A DNA stretch of 64,000 bases, taken from contig NC_092326.1 in NCBI RefSeq assembly GCF_036785885.1, positions 43,911,072 through 43,975,071 on the forward strand, in the 5' to 3' direction. A program made the translations under genes and the position numbers. Origin of the DNA: Coffea arabica. Its lineage: Eukaryota > Streptophyta > Magnoliopsida > Gentianales > Rubiaceae. Of this stretch, positions 13,696-24,562 are shown piece by piece. Below the pieces are notes generated by a model. The model made no database searches. It saw only the letters and a program-made list of their open reading frames with translations, and was not told the DNA's origin. Within the stretch, counting starts at the first letter, position 1; each line of letters begins with the position of its first letter.

Positions 13696-13925
13696 TAATA
13701 TTATGCATTCTAAGAGGGGTTTTTACGAGAATTCAGGTGCTACAAAAGAACAAATTAATAATGTTTGTGCATGTCTCATAAAGCAGTACGACCCAAATTT
13801 AATGTTTTATTTTCCAAAGCCATGCATGATCCCACCACCACTTCTTGCCTATTCTTTTCTTTTTTTTTTCCACCTTTTTGTTGTTGGGGTTTTTTTTTTT
13901 TTTTTTTTTTGAGGTGGTGGGGGTG

Positions 13926-14363
13926 TGTAGATGGCAATTGGGACAGGTGTCCAAGGGTATTTTTCTCCCGTTAAAAAAGGGGTGAGCATCCCTACCTCAT
14001 TTGCCGACCCACCAACCGTTAAAAAAATTAAATATATATATTTAATTTGTTATAAATTTATAATAATGATGATATTATTAGTTATAAATATTATATAATA
14101 TAATTAATAATATCAATTATACTAATAATTAAATATGTATAATAATAAAAATTATTAATTAATCATGCTACAGTTACTGATCCATTTATACTAAAATTTC
14201 AATTACACTTAATACAATAATACTTTTTCAAAAAAAAAAAACAATGAGCAAGGTGGGAGCAAGTCAAGGGGGGAGAGAGAGAGAGAGATGGGGAGAAGGA
14301 TGGACCAGGGGTGGGAAGGCTAGGGGGATAGGGAAGGAGTCCCCTGCCCCATTGCCATTCCTA
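13926..14363. mobile_element. hAT-like MITE, diverged relative of the 17976-18750 element
   Basis: The ends read TGTAGATGGCAATTGGG and, inverted, TAGGAATGGCAATGGG. The AT-rich core shares long phrases with the element at 17976-18750, including ATTTATACTAAA followed by AATTACACTTAATA and a shared TTAGTTATAAA-type segment. The flanks TGGGGGTG and TGGGTGGG match at 6 of 8 bases, consistent with an eroded 8-bp hAT duplication. Confidence 0.6.
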
Positions 14364-14393
14364 TGGGTGGGATGGGGAAGGAAGGGTCATAGG

Positions 14394-14931
14394 TAGGGGT
14401 GTCAATGGGTTGGTTCGGGTCGGAATTGAATATTTTGAATTCAAACCCATTTTTAAGTGATAGGCCCGGACCCAACCTGTGTACTCGACGGATAGTGGCC
14501 TTAGAGTCCCGGAACCGGGTTCGAGTGGAATCCCGGTCTAAAATATCCAAATTTAAATATTTCAAAATTAAATATAAAACCAATCACAAATTCAATCTCT
14601 AAAATTAAACAAATCAAATTATAAAACTAAATCATAAATAACTCGTAATAGTCAATTCAAAACTAATCACAAATCAATTTATAAAGTCATTACGAAATTG
14701 TTAATTTGATAAAAGAATATATTTAGAAATATTTATATTTTATAATTATTAATATATTGTTCGGATCCAGATTGAATACGAGTCAGAATCCTATATTCCG
14801 CATCCAATCCCCTTTTTTGTTAGAGTAAACGAGTCTTAATCCAAGTTCGAGTATCGAAATTATTTTTCAATCCAAATTTAAAAAAAAAAATTATCGGATC
14901 CGAATCCAAACCCGACTCGTCGACACTCCTA
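14394..14931. mobile_element. hAT-like MITE (TAGGGGTGTCAA ends)
   Basis: The left end TAGGGGTGTCAA and the inverted right end TAGGAGTGTCGACGAGTCGG form imperfect TIRs. The flanks GTCATAGG (14386-14393) and GCCAGAGG (14932-14939) match at 6 of 8 bases, as for an eroded 8-bp hAT TSD. The core is AT-rich and non-coding. The element lies just right of the previous one, so insertions are clustered here. Confidence 0.65.
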
Positions 14932-15305
14932 GCCAGAGGAAAGGAAAGGGGATCTTGACTGTTCTTCTTGTTTCGATTTCCTGTTGACTTGAATTAAATT
15001 AGATGAGTAACTTTAGAATGAGAATATTAATTAAAAATGGAAAACGTGATTGACAATTACGAGGAAGGTGGGAAGTTTCGTGGAAAACTTGAAATGGTTG
15101 AAGTCTTGGTTGACGACTTTGTCAAAAAGGTCTCCTCCACTTTCCACTTTTCCAATTGCGCATTGGATCGTCGCTCATCAATGACGTGTCTGTATCGATC
15201 TGTACGTATGCAATGTAAGGTGTGCTTAGATCTTTACATGGAATTGACTACTTCCCCTTTTCCTCGAGAGTTTTATTGCGTTTGGTTTGGTGTAAACTTG
15301 TATAT
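14932..15305. other. Intergenic DNA, no gene seen
   Basis: A short open frame at 15037-15312 (plus) has no recognisable similarity, and its end runs into the next inverted-repeat element. No other feature is visible. Confidence 0.4.
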
Positions 15306-15516
15306 CACTTGAGATTCTCGGTGACATGTTTTTTATGTCAACCCAATGCCATCAATAGTATTGCGCCAAGTGTCATGTTATTATTTACATTTGTGTTAAA
15401 TCAAGCCAAATTGAATTATTAGAAAATTAAAGTCTAAATAATAACATGACACTTGACGCAACACTATTGATGGCATTGGATTGGCATAAAAAACATGTCA
15501 CCGAGAATCCCAAGTG
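15306..15516. mobile_element. 211-bp MITE that is nearly all inverted repeat
   Basis: About 80 bp at each end are inverted copies of each other, beginning CACTTG(A/G)GATTCTCGGTGACATG. Only about 50 bp separate the arms, so a transcript would fold into a long hairpin. The flanks CTTGTATAT and CTTATATAG match at 7 of 9 bases, which suggests an eroded 9-bp Mutator-type TSD. Confidence 0.7.
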
Positions 15517-16189
15517 CTTATATAGTTCTAATAATATCACGATGAATTTTATATTAATTTAAGGATTAATTATATATATATATATATATATTATCGGCGT
15601 ATATATAATCATTATTAGAGGAGGAGGGTTGGGTTGGACGGTAAGTGAGACGGTCGAGTTCGAGTCCTCCTGCTTACACTAAAAAAAATTAAAATAAAAA
15701 AAAATCGTTAGATATATAATGCATGTATAAAATTTATTTATATATTATTCATTCAACCGTGATAATATATATGGTGATAGTGTATATAAATTTTATTTTT
15801 AATTTAATTGTATGAATTGATGAATTTAAATTTACATTCAAATTGCATGAATTAACACACCAAAAGTTGTATGTATGAATTATAATTAATAATGAGTTCG
15901 AACTACTGAATAGAGTTCAACGCGCGAGAGTCTTAAACGAAAATGAGCCAAACCAAACTATAACTATAACGTGCGTGTAATTTTCATCTATTCTATTTTA
16001 ATAATGTGATGAAGTTAGCCTTTCCGCAAGCTGCCAATAACGGCAGAAATCAGGAAAACGTAAGCCGAACCACCACGCACCTCTGCCTGCCGGACTTTTC
16101 CGCGAGACTCGAGAGTATATTTATTTATTTTCGAAGTTTCTACGAAAGAAGAGAAGAGAAGAAAGGGTTTTACTGTCCAATCCAAATTA
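15517..16189. other. AT-rich intergenic DNA with repeat fragments
   Basis: The stretch holds a (TA)n run near 15573-15590. Repeat-like phrases (ATGCATGTATAAAATTT, and GTATATAAATTTTA near 15781) recur near 60.4-60.6 kb. A box resembling a tRNA-type promoter (GAGTTCGAGTCC near 15655) may mark a SINE remnant, but no full structure is visible. Confidence 0.4.
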
Positions 16190-16452
16190 CTCCCTCCGTT
16201 TCATTTATTTAGTGCACGTTTAAGGAATTCAATTTTTTCATAATTTTGATTTCAAATTGAAGTTGTACTTTGACATTGTACAAGTACAAAGAGATGCTAC
16301 TACTATATGGCAAGTTTCTTAGTTTAATACCAAAAGCAAAAATTATCCACAAAATAATATATAGAATCGAGTTGTTGGTTTTTTTTTTTTTGTGTACCAC
16401 TTAGTTTGAGTTTAATGGATGTTCTTGAATTTATGAAGTAAATGGAGGGAAG
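16190..16452. mobile_element. Stowaway-like MITE (CTCCCTCCGT ends)
   Basis: The left end CTCCCTCCGTTTCATTTATTT is preceded by TA (16188-16189). The right end, inverted, reads CTTCCCTCCATTTACTTCAT. These match the Tc1/mariner-type Stowaway end consensus. The TA duplication at the right edge is not intact. Confidence 0.65.
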
Positions 16453-16731
16453 GAATTTTTCTACGAAATGGGTTAATTTTTTTCACTCTGAAACAAAAAG
16501 CAAGGCAAAAAAGAAATTATTAAAAGACATAAACCAATGAAAGGCAAAATTAAAAAATACGTATATTTCACCAATCTCTTAAAAATTTGCAAGCACAAAT
16601 CTGAAAAATTGATACCTCTCGATTCCAGTGGATGATTTGGGGACTGAAAGGTGAAGGCCTTCCGGCTCCAATTACAAGTACAAGAGACGAATGCTGCTGC
16701 AGCTGACAAAGAAAGTTTAGTATATCACATG

Positions 16732-16980
16732 GGACCAGAGGCAGGAACGGTTGCAGGAGCAACAGTTTCTGAAGGTTACTTGTGCATTCTGCACACGATG
16801 TACGTAACTTTATTTGAACATGATATAACTTACTTTGAATAATGTATAATTTTAGAATAAAATTTTATAAATTTCACACATGTTATTAAAAATGAGATAC
16901 AAGATAAGATTTGAATCGTATAATTTTTTTCAACCAAATCTTGATCGTGAACTGCCTGCAACCGTTCCTTCCCGTCTTCC
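16732..16980. mobile_element. Mutator-like MITE, AACGGTTGCAG family, copy 1
   Basis: The ends are GGACCAGAGGCAGGAACGG and, inverted, GGAAGACGGGAAGGAACGG, the same family as copies at 16995-17214 and 50370-50609. The interior shares the phrases AATTTCACACAT and TCTTGATCGTGAACTG with the 50-kb copy in inverted orientation. The flanking duplication is not clear for this copy, perhaps because a second copy inserted just beside it. Confidence 0.7.
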
Positions 16981-16994
16981 ATATGGATATATAT

Positions 16995-17214
16995 GGAAAT
17001 GGGGCATGAACGGTTGTTAGCAGTTGACGACCATGGTTTGGTCAAAAAATTTTGTGCGACTCTTGTAACTCGATTTTCACGCCATGTATAGGGCCCACAA
17101 AAAAGTGTTGTAAAATTACGTCGTGTGCAAAGAACGTTACACCGTGTGTAATGAAAGTTTTGCGTAGTGAAAAAATGAATACAATCGACCTGCAACCGTT
17201 TGTGCCCTTTATCC
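16995..17214. mobile_element. Mutator-like MITE, AACGGTTGCAG family, copy 2, with 10-bp TSD
   Basis: The ends are GGAAATGGGGCATGAACGG and, inverted, GGATAAAGGGCACAAACGG. A perfect 10-bp duplication, GGATATATAT, flanks it at 16985-16994 and 17215-17224. A TSD of 9-11 bp is the mark of Mutator-superfamily insertion. Its left edge is only 14 bp from copy 1. Confidence 0.8.
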
Positions 17215-17224
17215 GGATATATAT

Positions 17225-17967
17225 CCCTGGCGGTCAGCAGTGACTGAGGAGCCATCAAGTTTTCGAATTGATCTGCTCGGTGCTGAAAAGACATATATTC
17301 CATTCTGGGATGGAAACAAGCAAATTAATTTGTGTTTGGGAAGCCCACAAAGCACAGCACACGTCAGACATTTGTGTTTGGCCCACATGATAAACATCTA
17401 AAAAAGGAGGATCAAGAGCACCAAGCTGGCAATTGTCATCACACATGATGATGATATCTTCTTCATCTCATCCATTTAACTTCAGATCAATCCCTTTTTT
17501 TTTTTTTTTAATTTTCTTCTGAAGCAGCAGATCAATCCTCTTTGAATCATTAAACTGTGTGGTACAGTTCCCATTGCAACTTGAGGGGTCTTGTCTTTGT
17601 TGAGAAATTTTATCACGGCATCGAGCAATCACTTGACAAGCCTAGGAGTTGATTTCCGACTAATGAATGTGCTCTAAATAAGATTTTCAACTTTCTTGTA
17701 ATACCCTTCAAATAATTAAGCAAAAAAAAAAAAGAATTCTATTTTACTGTTATATGCCTTTTTTAAAACTCCAACCTCACATGGTGATGATGTGTTTTTT
17801 GTTAAATTCTTGCTTTATTAAACCGTATAAAGATCATCGTAATTCATAACATAATTATGAAAATGAAAAAGTGTCTATAAAAGAAGTTTTTTTTTTTTTT
17901 TTTTTTGTTTGGAGGATAAACTGCAACTTGGGGAATGGTTCCAAGCTCCCAATCTCATCCCCATATG
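17225..17967. other. Intergenic DNA, no gene seen
   Basis: AT-rich sequence with poly-T and poly-A runs (near 17494, 17726 and 17888). Short open frames here have no recognisable family. Confidence 0.45.
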
Positions 17968-17975
17968 GTCAGAGC

Positions 17976-18750
17976 TGGGGATGGCAACGGGGGCGGGTGC
18001 CCGCCCCGCGGGGGGCTCATGGGGCGGGGGGTGGGGCGGAGGCGGGGGCGGGGGGGAAATTTTCCCCCCCGCTTAGAAACGGGGCGGGGGGCGGGGGTAT
18101 ACTCCCCCGCCCCGTCACTCGCAAAAAAAATATATATATATATATATAAATGACTATATATTATTATATGTAAGTTAATTAGTTATAAACTTATGATAAT
18201 GATATTATTAGTTAGATATATTATATAATGTATATTAGTTTATGTAATATAATTGATATTATCAATTATATGAATAATGATACATGTCTACTAATAGAAT
18301 TTATTAATTAGTTATACTAAATTTACTAATACATTTATACTAAATTTCTAATTACACTTAATAGAATAACACTTTTTTCTCAAAAAAAAAGCACAAACAC
18401 AATGATGAATTAGTAATTGCATTTGTACTAAAAGTGAAAATTTGACTATTTTAGTTATATTTATTTCATCATATTGGATTGTATTCAAATAACTTCTGTT
18501 TGATTGTTTTTATGAGTTTCAATTGTAAAATTACAATGAATAATAATTTGGTGATGTGTTGATATTTTAGTACTTGATTATTTATTAAAATTTACTTATA
18601 ATAAAATTATATAATAAAATTTTATTAACCCCGCGGGTGCCCCCGCGGGGGAAGCGGGGCAAGGCGGGGCGAGGGTGGGGCGGGGCGGGGGACGGGGCAG
18701 GGGACGGGGGAGGGGTCCCCTGCCCCAACCCCGCCCCGTTGCCATCCCTA
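17976..18750. mobile_element. hAT-like MITE with very GC-rich ends
   Basis: The terminal inverted repeats begin T(G/A)GGGATGGCAACGGGG. They are flanked by GTCAGAGC on both sides (17968-17975 and 18751-18758), a perfect 8-bp TSD typical of hAT elements. About 140 bp at the left end and 120 bp at the right are packed with G or C runs, while the roughly 500-bp core is AT-rich. There is no coding capacity. A more diverged relative lies at 13926-14363. Confidence 0.85.
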
Positions 18751-18758
18751 GTCAGAGC

Positions 18759-20077
18759 TATTTGTAGTTGATACAACTCGCAATTCAATGCCAACCATTT
18801 CTAAACCTTGTCCCCCAACTTTGCCAAAGTCATCTTACGTTTTCCAACGCTTGTGCGATCCATTGAAACGTTCCAATTTCTTTACTTTTTTCCTTTTTCT
18901 TGAATTAGAAAGAAAAAGGAAAAGTATCACATGAACTTGTTTGTCAAACTTAAAAAGCAAAAGAAAATGTTTCAAAACTTTTAAAATGCTAAAAAATTAT
19001 GTGCAAAACACTGACAATGATCCTTCTTTGTTCCCCTTTTACCGATAATAATAAGGTCAATGCACCAAAAAGAATAGCAAAGCAAAACTACAGGAATGCG
19101 ATGGCGGAGGCAGGAAATGCCAAATTGTTACACAAACAATTTAAAAAAAAATAAATAAATCAAGGGTGTTTCACGAACAACCTAAAACAAGATTGAAAGA
19201 ACCTTGAGAAATCGTGAAAAAAACTCACAGAGAACTTGATAAAGAATCAAAGACATTTTTATTGATGATTGAAATGCGTTTCAATACCCACTGCAAGGGC
19301 GTGTGTATAGGGTTGATACTTGATTGCTAGAGAACCAAAAGGAATGACTTACCAGTCAAGCCAATCAATTATTCTAATTATATCAACAATTTATTCTAAC
19401 AAAATCATATGAAAAAAATAAAATCCTATCAAATCTCATATATATTTTGGCATTATGATATGATGTTGTCAAATCTTCAAGTGGTATAATTACCATAATA
19501 GTTTTCTTCCTTTCATCCTTCATGCTATCTATTTTGGTCAAAAAATCTCCTGAAGTATGTTCTACGTTAAATTGTTAGTCTCTTTTTTTTTTTTTTTGTC
19601 AATCCTCATCTCTACTCCTACTCTATTATAATCTAACTAGGGAGAGGCTTAACTGAACTTATGAGGGACCGATGGGGACAGAACCATCACCGAACCAAAC
19701 GGATGCACCACGCACCCATTTAGATTTTTTGAAAAATCACAATGTGATAATTTGGTGGAAGGCAAAGTTAAAGGCTTTGTAGCGGCCACCAGCCCTTGTT
19801 AGTCGATGATTCTAGATACTAGTAAAACACAGCCTCTTGTATGGTTGGTACTAACTTCAAAATTGTAGTTGATGGAAATTGGTATATCTATGGTCCACGT
19901 TGAAGATTTTAACCTTTACCGGTGGGGTGCAATGTTTAATTGGCAAATCCATGGATTTCACTCTGCTCACTCTCAAACGACCAGGTGGTTTGTAATGTGA
20001 AATTGAATGCCATTTTAGAAACATGATTGTCACTAATACATTTATTGACGGAGTAAAAGTATCCTTGTTCCACATAG
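18759..20077. other. Intergenic DNA; possible SINE-like remnant near 19.6-19.8 kb
   Basis: No gene is visible. The segment around 19586-19800 resembles the one at about 57565-57785: both follow a poly-T-like tract and contain variants of ACTGAAC, AACCATC, AAACGGATGCACCACGCAC in the same order. That suggests one dispersed short element family, possibly a SINE, but no promoter boxes or ends could be fixed. Confidence 0.35.
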
Positions 20078-20580
20078 GGCCTGTTTGCCAAATAGGTTTT
20101 TGTCCAAGTTTGCTTCCTACCAGTTTTTTTTTTTTTTTTTTTTTTTTATCAATTTTAGCAACAGTAATCTCATTGGAAGTTTTTTACACACTTCAAATTA
20201 CCCAAAACGCAAAAGAAAAAAAAAAAAATCCTTCCTCCTTGTTTCTTCCACCTCAACTGACCCCCACCTTCCCCAGTGGCCAAGACTGGCCTGTGTCGAC
20301 GACCTTTGTCGATGCCCGAAGAGGTTGCACGACGCTGGCATATGCAATTTTTTTTTTTTTTTTTTTTGCTTTTTCTCTCCCCCTCTCCTCCCTCTCCCTC
20401 TGCTCGATTTGGTCGCGACACTAGATCCCAACTGCGAGGATAGGGAGGGTGGCAGGGAAGGAGAGGGAAAGAAAAAAAAATTCCCGTTTCTATTGTTGCA
20501 ATTTCCTATGGAAGGAGAGAGAGATGGCAGGGAAGAAAAAGCAAAAAAAAAAACCCTGTTTTTGGTGCTGCAACTTCTGG

Positions 20581-20617
<37 letters not shown>

Positions 20618-20815
20618 GGTGGGGGAGGGAGAGGAAGAGGGAGAGAGAAAAAGCAAAAAAAAAAAAAAAAAGAAAAAGAAAGAAAGAAAGAGAAAAAGAA
20701 AAGGAAAAAAAAAAGTCTCCCATCTTAAAAAATTTTCTATTATTTTTACAGTAATTTATAGTAAAGTTTTAAATACATATTCAAAAAACTCATTTATCAA
20801 ACGGGACCATAATTT
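20078..20815. repeat. Low-complexity purine/pyrimidine-rich repeat unit, possible MITE
   Basis: The left edge GGGCCTGTTTGCCAAATAGG and the inverted right edge TGGTCCCGTTTGATAAATGAG look like imperfect TIRs. The interior is dominated by poly-T, a GA dinucleotide run (about 20583-20614) and GAAA-rich stretches. Long open frames through it are artefacts of these runs. No TSD was found. Confidence 0.4.
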
Positions 20816-21307
20816 ACAAACATATAAAGTAGAAAACTTAAAAGGCGATTTAAAAAAAAAAATATTGGGTAGGGCAATTCTTAGTCCATTGGTTTTGTTA
20901 AGTTCTGCTGTTTCAGAACATGCATCCATCCATAAAGTGATTGGCCAAAGCCCATTGCCCCACACCAACATACATCTTTAAAATGGTTATGACATATAAA
21001 AAGTTAATGGTGAGATCCGATCACGATGAGTATGAATAATTATTAATTATATGGTACTGCCAACCAAATATTATGCACTTTCTCAAGTTGAAATACTGAT
21101 CCTCTTTCTCAAGTAGTCACCAGTACCAACCAATATATTAGCAACGACGTCATGAAAATGATGGTTTTGTTTCTCATTCTTTCCAAGCATAAATAATTAA
21201 GAACAAGAAAATGAGATGATTACTTCTTCCGGATCGTCTCAGATATACTGCAGGGCGATCCCACAATGACATATCACCCTCCATTGTTCTTGATTGATTA
21301 CGACTTT
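20816..21307. other. Intergenic DNA, no gene seen
   Basis: Unremarkable AT-rich sequence between the purine-rich unit and the palindromic element to the right. No feature can be supported. Confidence 0.4.
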
Positions 21308-21865
21308 GAGAAAAATGCAGTTTTTGTAACAACATTTTTGCACAAGAACGGTTTTAGTCCCTAAATTTTGGACAAAAATAAATCTGGTACCCAATCTCTC
21401 AACTATTGGGTACATTTAATACCCTTGACAAATTTTTTCAAATTGCTACCAAAAAAAGTTACGTGATAGTCACATGTTCGACAACTATTATATCAAAAAA
21501 AATGCCAAAAAAAAAAGTAAAATATCCTTTTGATAAAATTATTAGTCCTTAAATGATTTAATTAGTGTCAGAAGGATAGGATATTTTACCTGACGCTTAG
21601 GATTTAATTAGTGTCAAAAATATATTTGACCTGACACGTAGTATCAAAAGGATATTTTACGTTTTTTGGCATTTTTTATATAATAATTGTCGAACATGTG
21701 ACTATTACGTGACTCTTTCTGACAATAATTTAGGAAAAAACCATCAAAGGCTACTAACTGTGCTCAAAAAATTGAGAGCTTGGGTAACAAATTTGTTTTT
21801 GCTCGAAATTTAGAGATTAAAACTGCTCATATGTCAAAATTTAAATACCAAAACTGCATTTTTCT
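21308..21865. mobile_element. Palindromic MITE, cut at its right end by the MULE
   Basis: The left end GAGAAAAATGCAGTTTTTG is mirrored at the right by CAAAACTGCATTTTTCT, with further inverted similarity inwards (ACATGTGACTAT against ATAGTCACATGT). The MULE begins at 21866, directly after CATTTTTCT. The same nine bases recur after the MULE at 31620-31628, followed by the C at 31629 that completes the MITE's GAG terminus. The MITE was therefore the insertion target and is the older element. Confidence 0.65.
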
Positions 21866-22206
21866 GGCTAATTGATCCGAATATTGATGAAAAAAAAACC
21901 CTTCAGACACTTGCGGGTCTGACAGTAGTCCGGTATAAATATATGGGTGCCGGGCTGACATAGCCCGGCACCTGACACCATAAAAATTTTTTTTTTTTTT
22001 TAAAGACACATGGGTGCCGGGCTGTGTCAGCCCGGCACCTGACAAAGTCAGAAAAAGTTGGCTGCCGGGCACTCTCTGCCCGGCAGCCAGTCAAATAGTA
22101 AAAAAAAAATTTCGAAGGGCCTCAATGCAATTCAGACAAAGTGGCTCAACTGAATTGCATAATTAATATTAAAAAAATATTCGGCAGGCTTCAATGCAAT
22201 TCAGAC
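21866..22206. repeat. Left TIR of the MULE, with GC-rich hairpins
   Basis: This inverted repeat matches 31248-31619. It carries three GC-rich hairpins in an otherwise AT-rich setting. Arms lie at 21946-21956/21962-21972 (GGTGCCGGGCT type), 22013-22024/22028-22039 (the same motif) and 22060-22071/22077-22088 (GGCTGCCGGGCA type). The right TIR has an extra copy of the third hairpin, which this side lacks. Confidence 0.9.
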
Positions 22207-22334
22207 CTTTGGCAAGCTGTTAGAGCACTAGAACATTTGGCAAGCTATGAAACGACCTTCAAAGCTATAGCGCTTTATGAAGAAGAAGTGGTTAGATTAG
22301 CCATGCGTTTGGCTTCTACCTGTGTGAAAAGCTG
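22207..22334 (+). pseudogene. Possible captured host-gene fragment (armadillo-like) inside the MULE
   Basis: Immediately inside the left TIR, the plus strand stays open through LWQAVRALEHLASY, then ETTFKAIALYEEEVV, then RLAMRLASTCV. The composition is ordinary and protein-like, unlike the low-complexity frames nearby. From memory it resembles a segment of plant armadillo-repeat-like proteins, but I cannot name the source gene. It ends where TIR-like sequence (AGCTGGCTGCCGG) resumes. No start codon or splice sites belong to it, so it is read as a transduplicated fragment of the Pack-MULE type. Confidence 0.45.
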
Positions 22335-22616
22335 GCTGCCGGCTTGTTTTACAAAAAAAAAATGCGGCAGAAGAATGCATTTCTGACAATATTCTTCAAT
22401 CCACGGAATTAAAGTAGAGGTAAAAATTAAACATCGATTACATTTCTATGGTGAAAAGTTCACTTTCCTGCGCGCAATAAGCAGAAGCAAAGCAGATGCG
22501 GAGATGCATAAAGAAGTATATTGGCAACTCAAAAAATTAAATTATGCATGGATGAAAAATATTATGTATATTAAAATTATAATAAAAGGCCGTTTAAAAA
22601 TTTATTCATTATTTAA

Positions 22617-24421
22617 TGTTCAATACTTATATTTGGTAAATTAAAATAATTAATTAAATATTCTATTATATTATAAGTAACTATATATCGTTAAGTCGAT
22701 TGAATAATATGTAAGCATTTATTTTTTTTGGCATTTGAAGTAGTTGTCTATTAAGTTTTAATTGAAATAAAGATTTTATAATTATTTGAAATTATGCAAT
22801 AAAAAATCACTGTAAGATAAACATAAATGTAAGATGAAAAAATAAATGTAAGATAAACAAATTGTATGATTCAAATATTTGATTTAATATGCAAGAAAGA
22901 CAAGAAGAAATGGCAAGAAGTTTTTTAAAAATTAATGTGAGTTCTTTATATTGGTAATCACCTTTATTTGTTATTTTAATCATAATACCTGATTATAACC
23001 GATTATAATACCTAATACTATTTAATACTATTTACAACTAAAGTTACTATATACGCAAACTACAATTTTCTATTTCACTACATTTTCTTTTATATATGAT
23101 GCACGTTTCATCATTTGTTAAAACAAATTAAATTACAAAACAAATGACAAACAAATGATAAATTTTAACAAATAAATATTTTCTGAAACCTAAACCCCAA
23201 ACCCCAAACCCTAAAAAAGAATGCATTTCTGAAACCTAAACCCTAAAAGCCTGAACCCTAAACCCTGAACCCTGAACCCTAAACCCTAGACTATACACAG
23301 CGTAGAATTTCCTTGATAATGTAACCTTAAAGAAGGAACCCTAAACCCTAAACCCTAAAGAAGAATGCATTTCTAAAACCTAAACCCTAAAACCCTAAAA
23401 ACATCCACGGAATTAATATCTAATGTTCAATACTTATATTTGGTAAATTTAAATAGTTAATTAAATATTCTATTATAATATAAGTAACTATATAGCGTTA
23501 AGTCGATTGAATAATATGTAAGCAGTTATTTTTTTGGGCATTTCAAGTAGTTGTCTATTAAGTTTCACTTGAAATAAAGATTTTATAATTATTTGAGATT
23601 ATGCAATAAAAAATCACTGTAAGATAAACATAAATGTAAGATGAAAAAATAAATGTAAGATAAACAAATTGTATGATTCAAATATTTGATTTAATATGCA
23701 AGAAAGACAAGAAGAAATGGCAAGAAGTTTTTTAAAAATTAATGTGAGTTCTTTATATTGGTAATCACCTTTATTTGTTATTTTAATCATAATACCTGAT
23801 TATAACCGATTATAATACCTAATACTATTTACAACTAAAGTTACTATATACGCAAACTAAAATTTTCTATTTCACTACATTTTCTTTTATATATGATGCA
23901 CGTTTCATCATTTGTTAAAACAAATTAAATTACAAAACAAATGACAAACAAATGATAAATTTTAACAAATAAATATTTTCTGAAACCTAAACCCCAAACC
24001 CCAAACCCTAAAAAAGAATGCATTTCTGAAACCTAAACCCTAAAAGCCTGAACCCTAAACCCTGAACCCTGAACCCTAAACCCTAGACTATACACAGCGT
24101 AGAATTTCCTTGATAATGTAACCTTAAAGAAGGAACCCTAAACCCTAAACCCTAAAGAAGAATGCATTTCTAAAACCTAAACCCTAAAACCCTAAAAACA
24201 TCCACGGAATTAATATCTAATGTTCAATACTTATATTTGGTAAATTTAAATAGTTAATTAAATATTCTATTATAATATAAGTAACTATATAGCGTTAAGT
24301 CGATTGAATAATATGTAAGCAGTTATTTTTTTGGGCATTTCAAGTAGTTGTCTATTAAGTTTCACTTGAAATAAAGATTTTATAATTATTTGAGATTATG
24401 CAATAAAAAATCACTGTAAGA
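22617..24421. repeat. ~800-bp tandem repeat (2.25 copies) with telomere-like arrays
   Basis: Units begin with TGTTCAATACTTATATTTGG at 22617, 23424 and 24221, giving periods of 807 and 797 bp. The 10-bp difference is one extra AATACTATTT near 23024. The third unit stops after about 200 bp. Units 2 and 3 are nearly identical and unit 1 is slightly diverged. Each full unit ends in an array of CCCTAAA-like heptamers (about 23185-23400 and 23981-24200), with variants such as CCCTGAA and CCCCAAA. Confidence 0.92.
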
Positions 24422-24562
24422 AGAAAAAATGCATAACATGACATTGTACAATCGTGAATTTAAAAATAGCGATAAGTATTATAATAATAAAAGATTAAAT
24501 TAACGCTAAATCCTCATATTCAAATATTTGAAATTGTAAAACATGCAATTGAAATGATCATA
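24422..24562 (-). other. 3' flank of the transposase gene
   Basis: AT-rich sequence between the truncated third repeat unit and the transposase stop codon. It presumably contains the transcript end, but no polyadenylation signal can be fixed. Confidence 0.35.

Noticed and set aside
15640-15680. tRNA gene
   Set aside because: Only a B-box-like phrase (GAGTTCGAGTCC) is present. No cloverleaf with acceptor and anticodon arms could be drawn.
20085-20981. 298-codon open frame
   Set aside because: It consists of poly-Phe, Arg-Glu and Lys runs from poly-T, GA and A-rich tracts. No domain is visible.
23185-24200. Telomere-like CCCTAAA arrays as a chromosome end or fusion point
   Set aside because: They are short, degenerate, present once per tandem repeat unit and lie inside a transposon with intact ends on both sides.
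22617-24421. CRISPR array or other short-spacer repeat
   Set aside because: The periodicity is about 800 bp with no spacer structure, and the DNA is plant nuclear.
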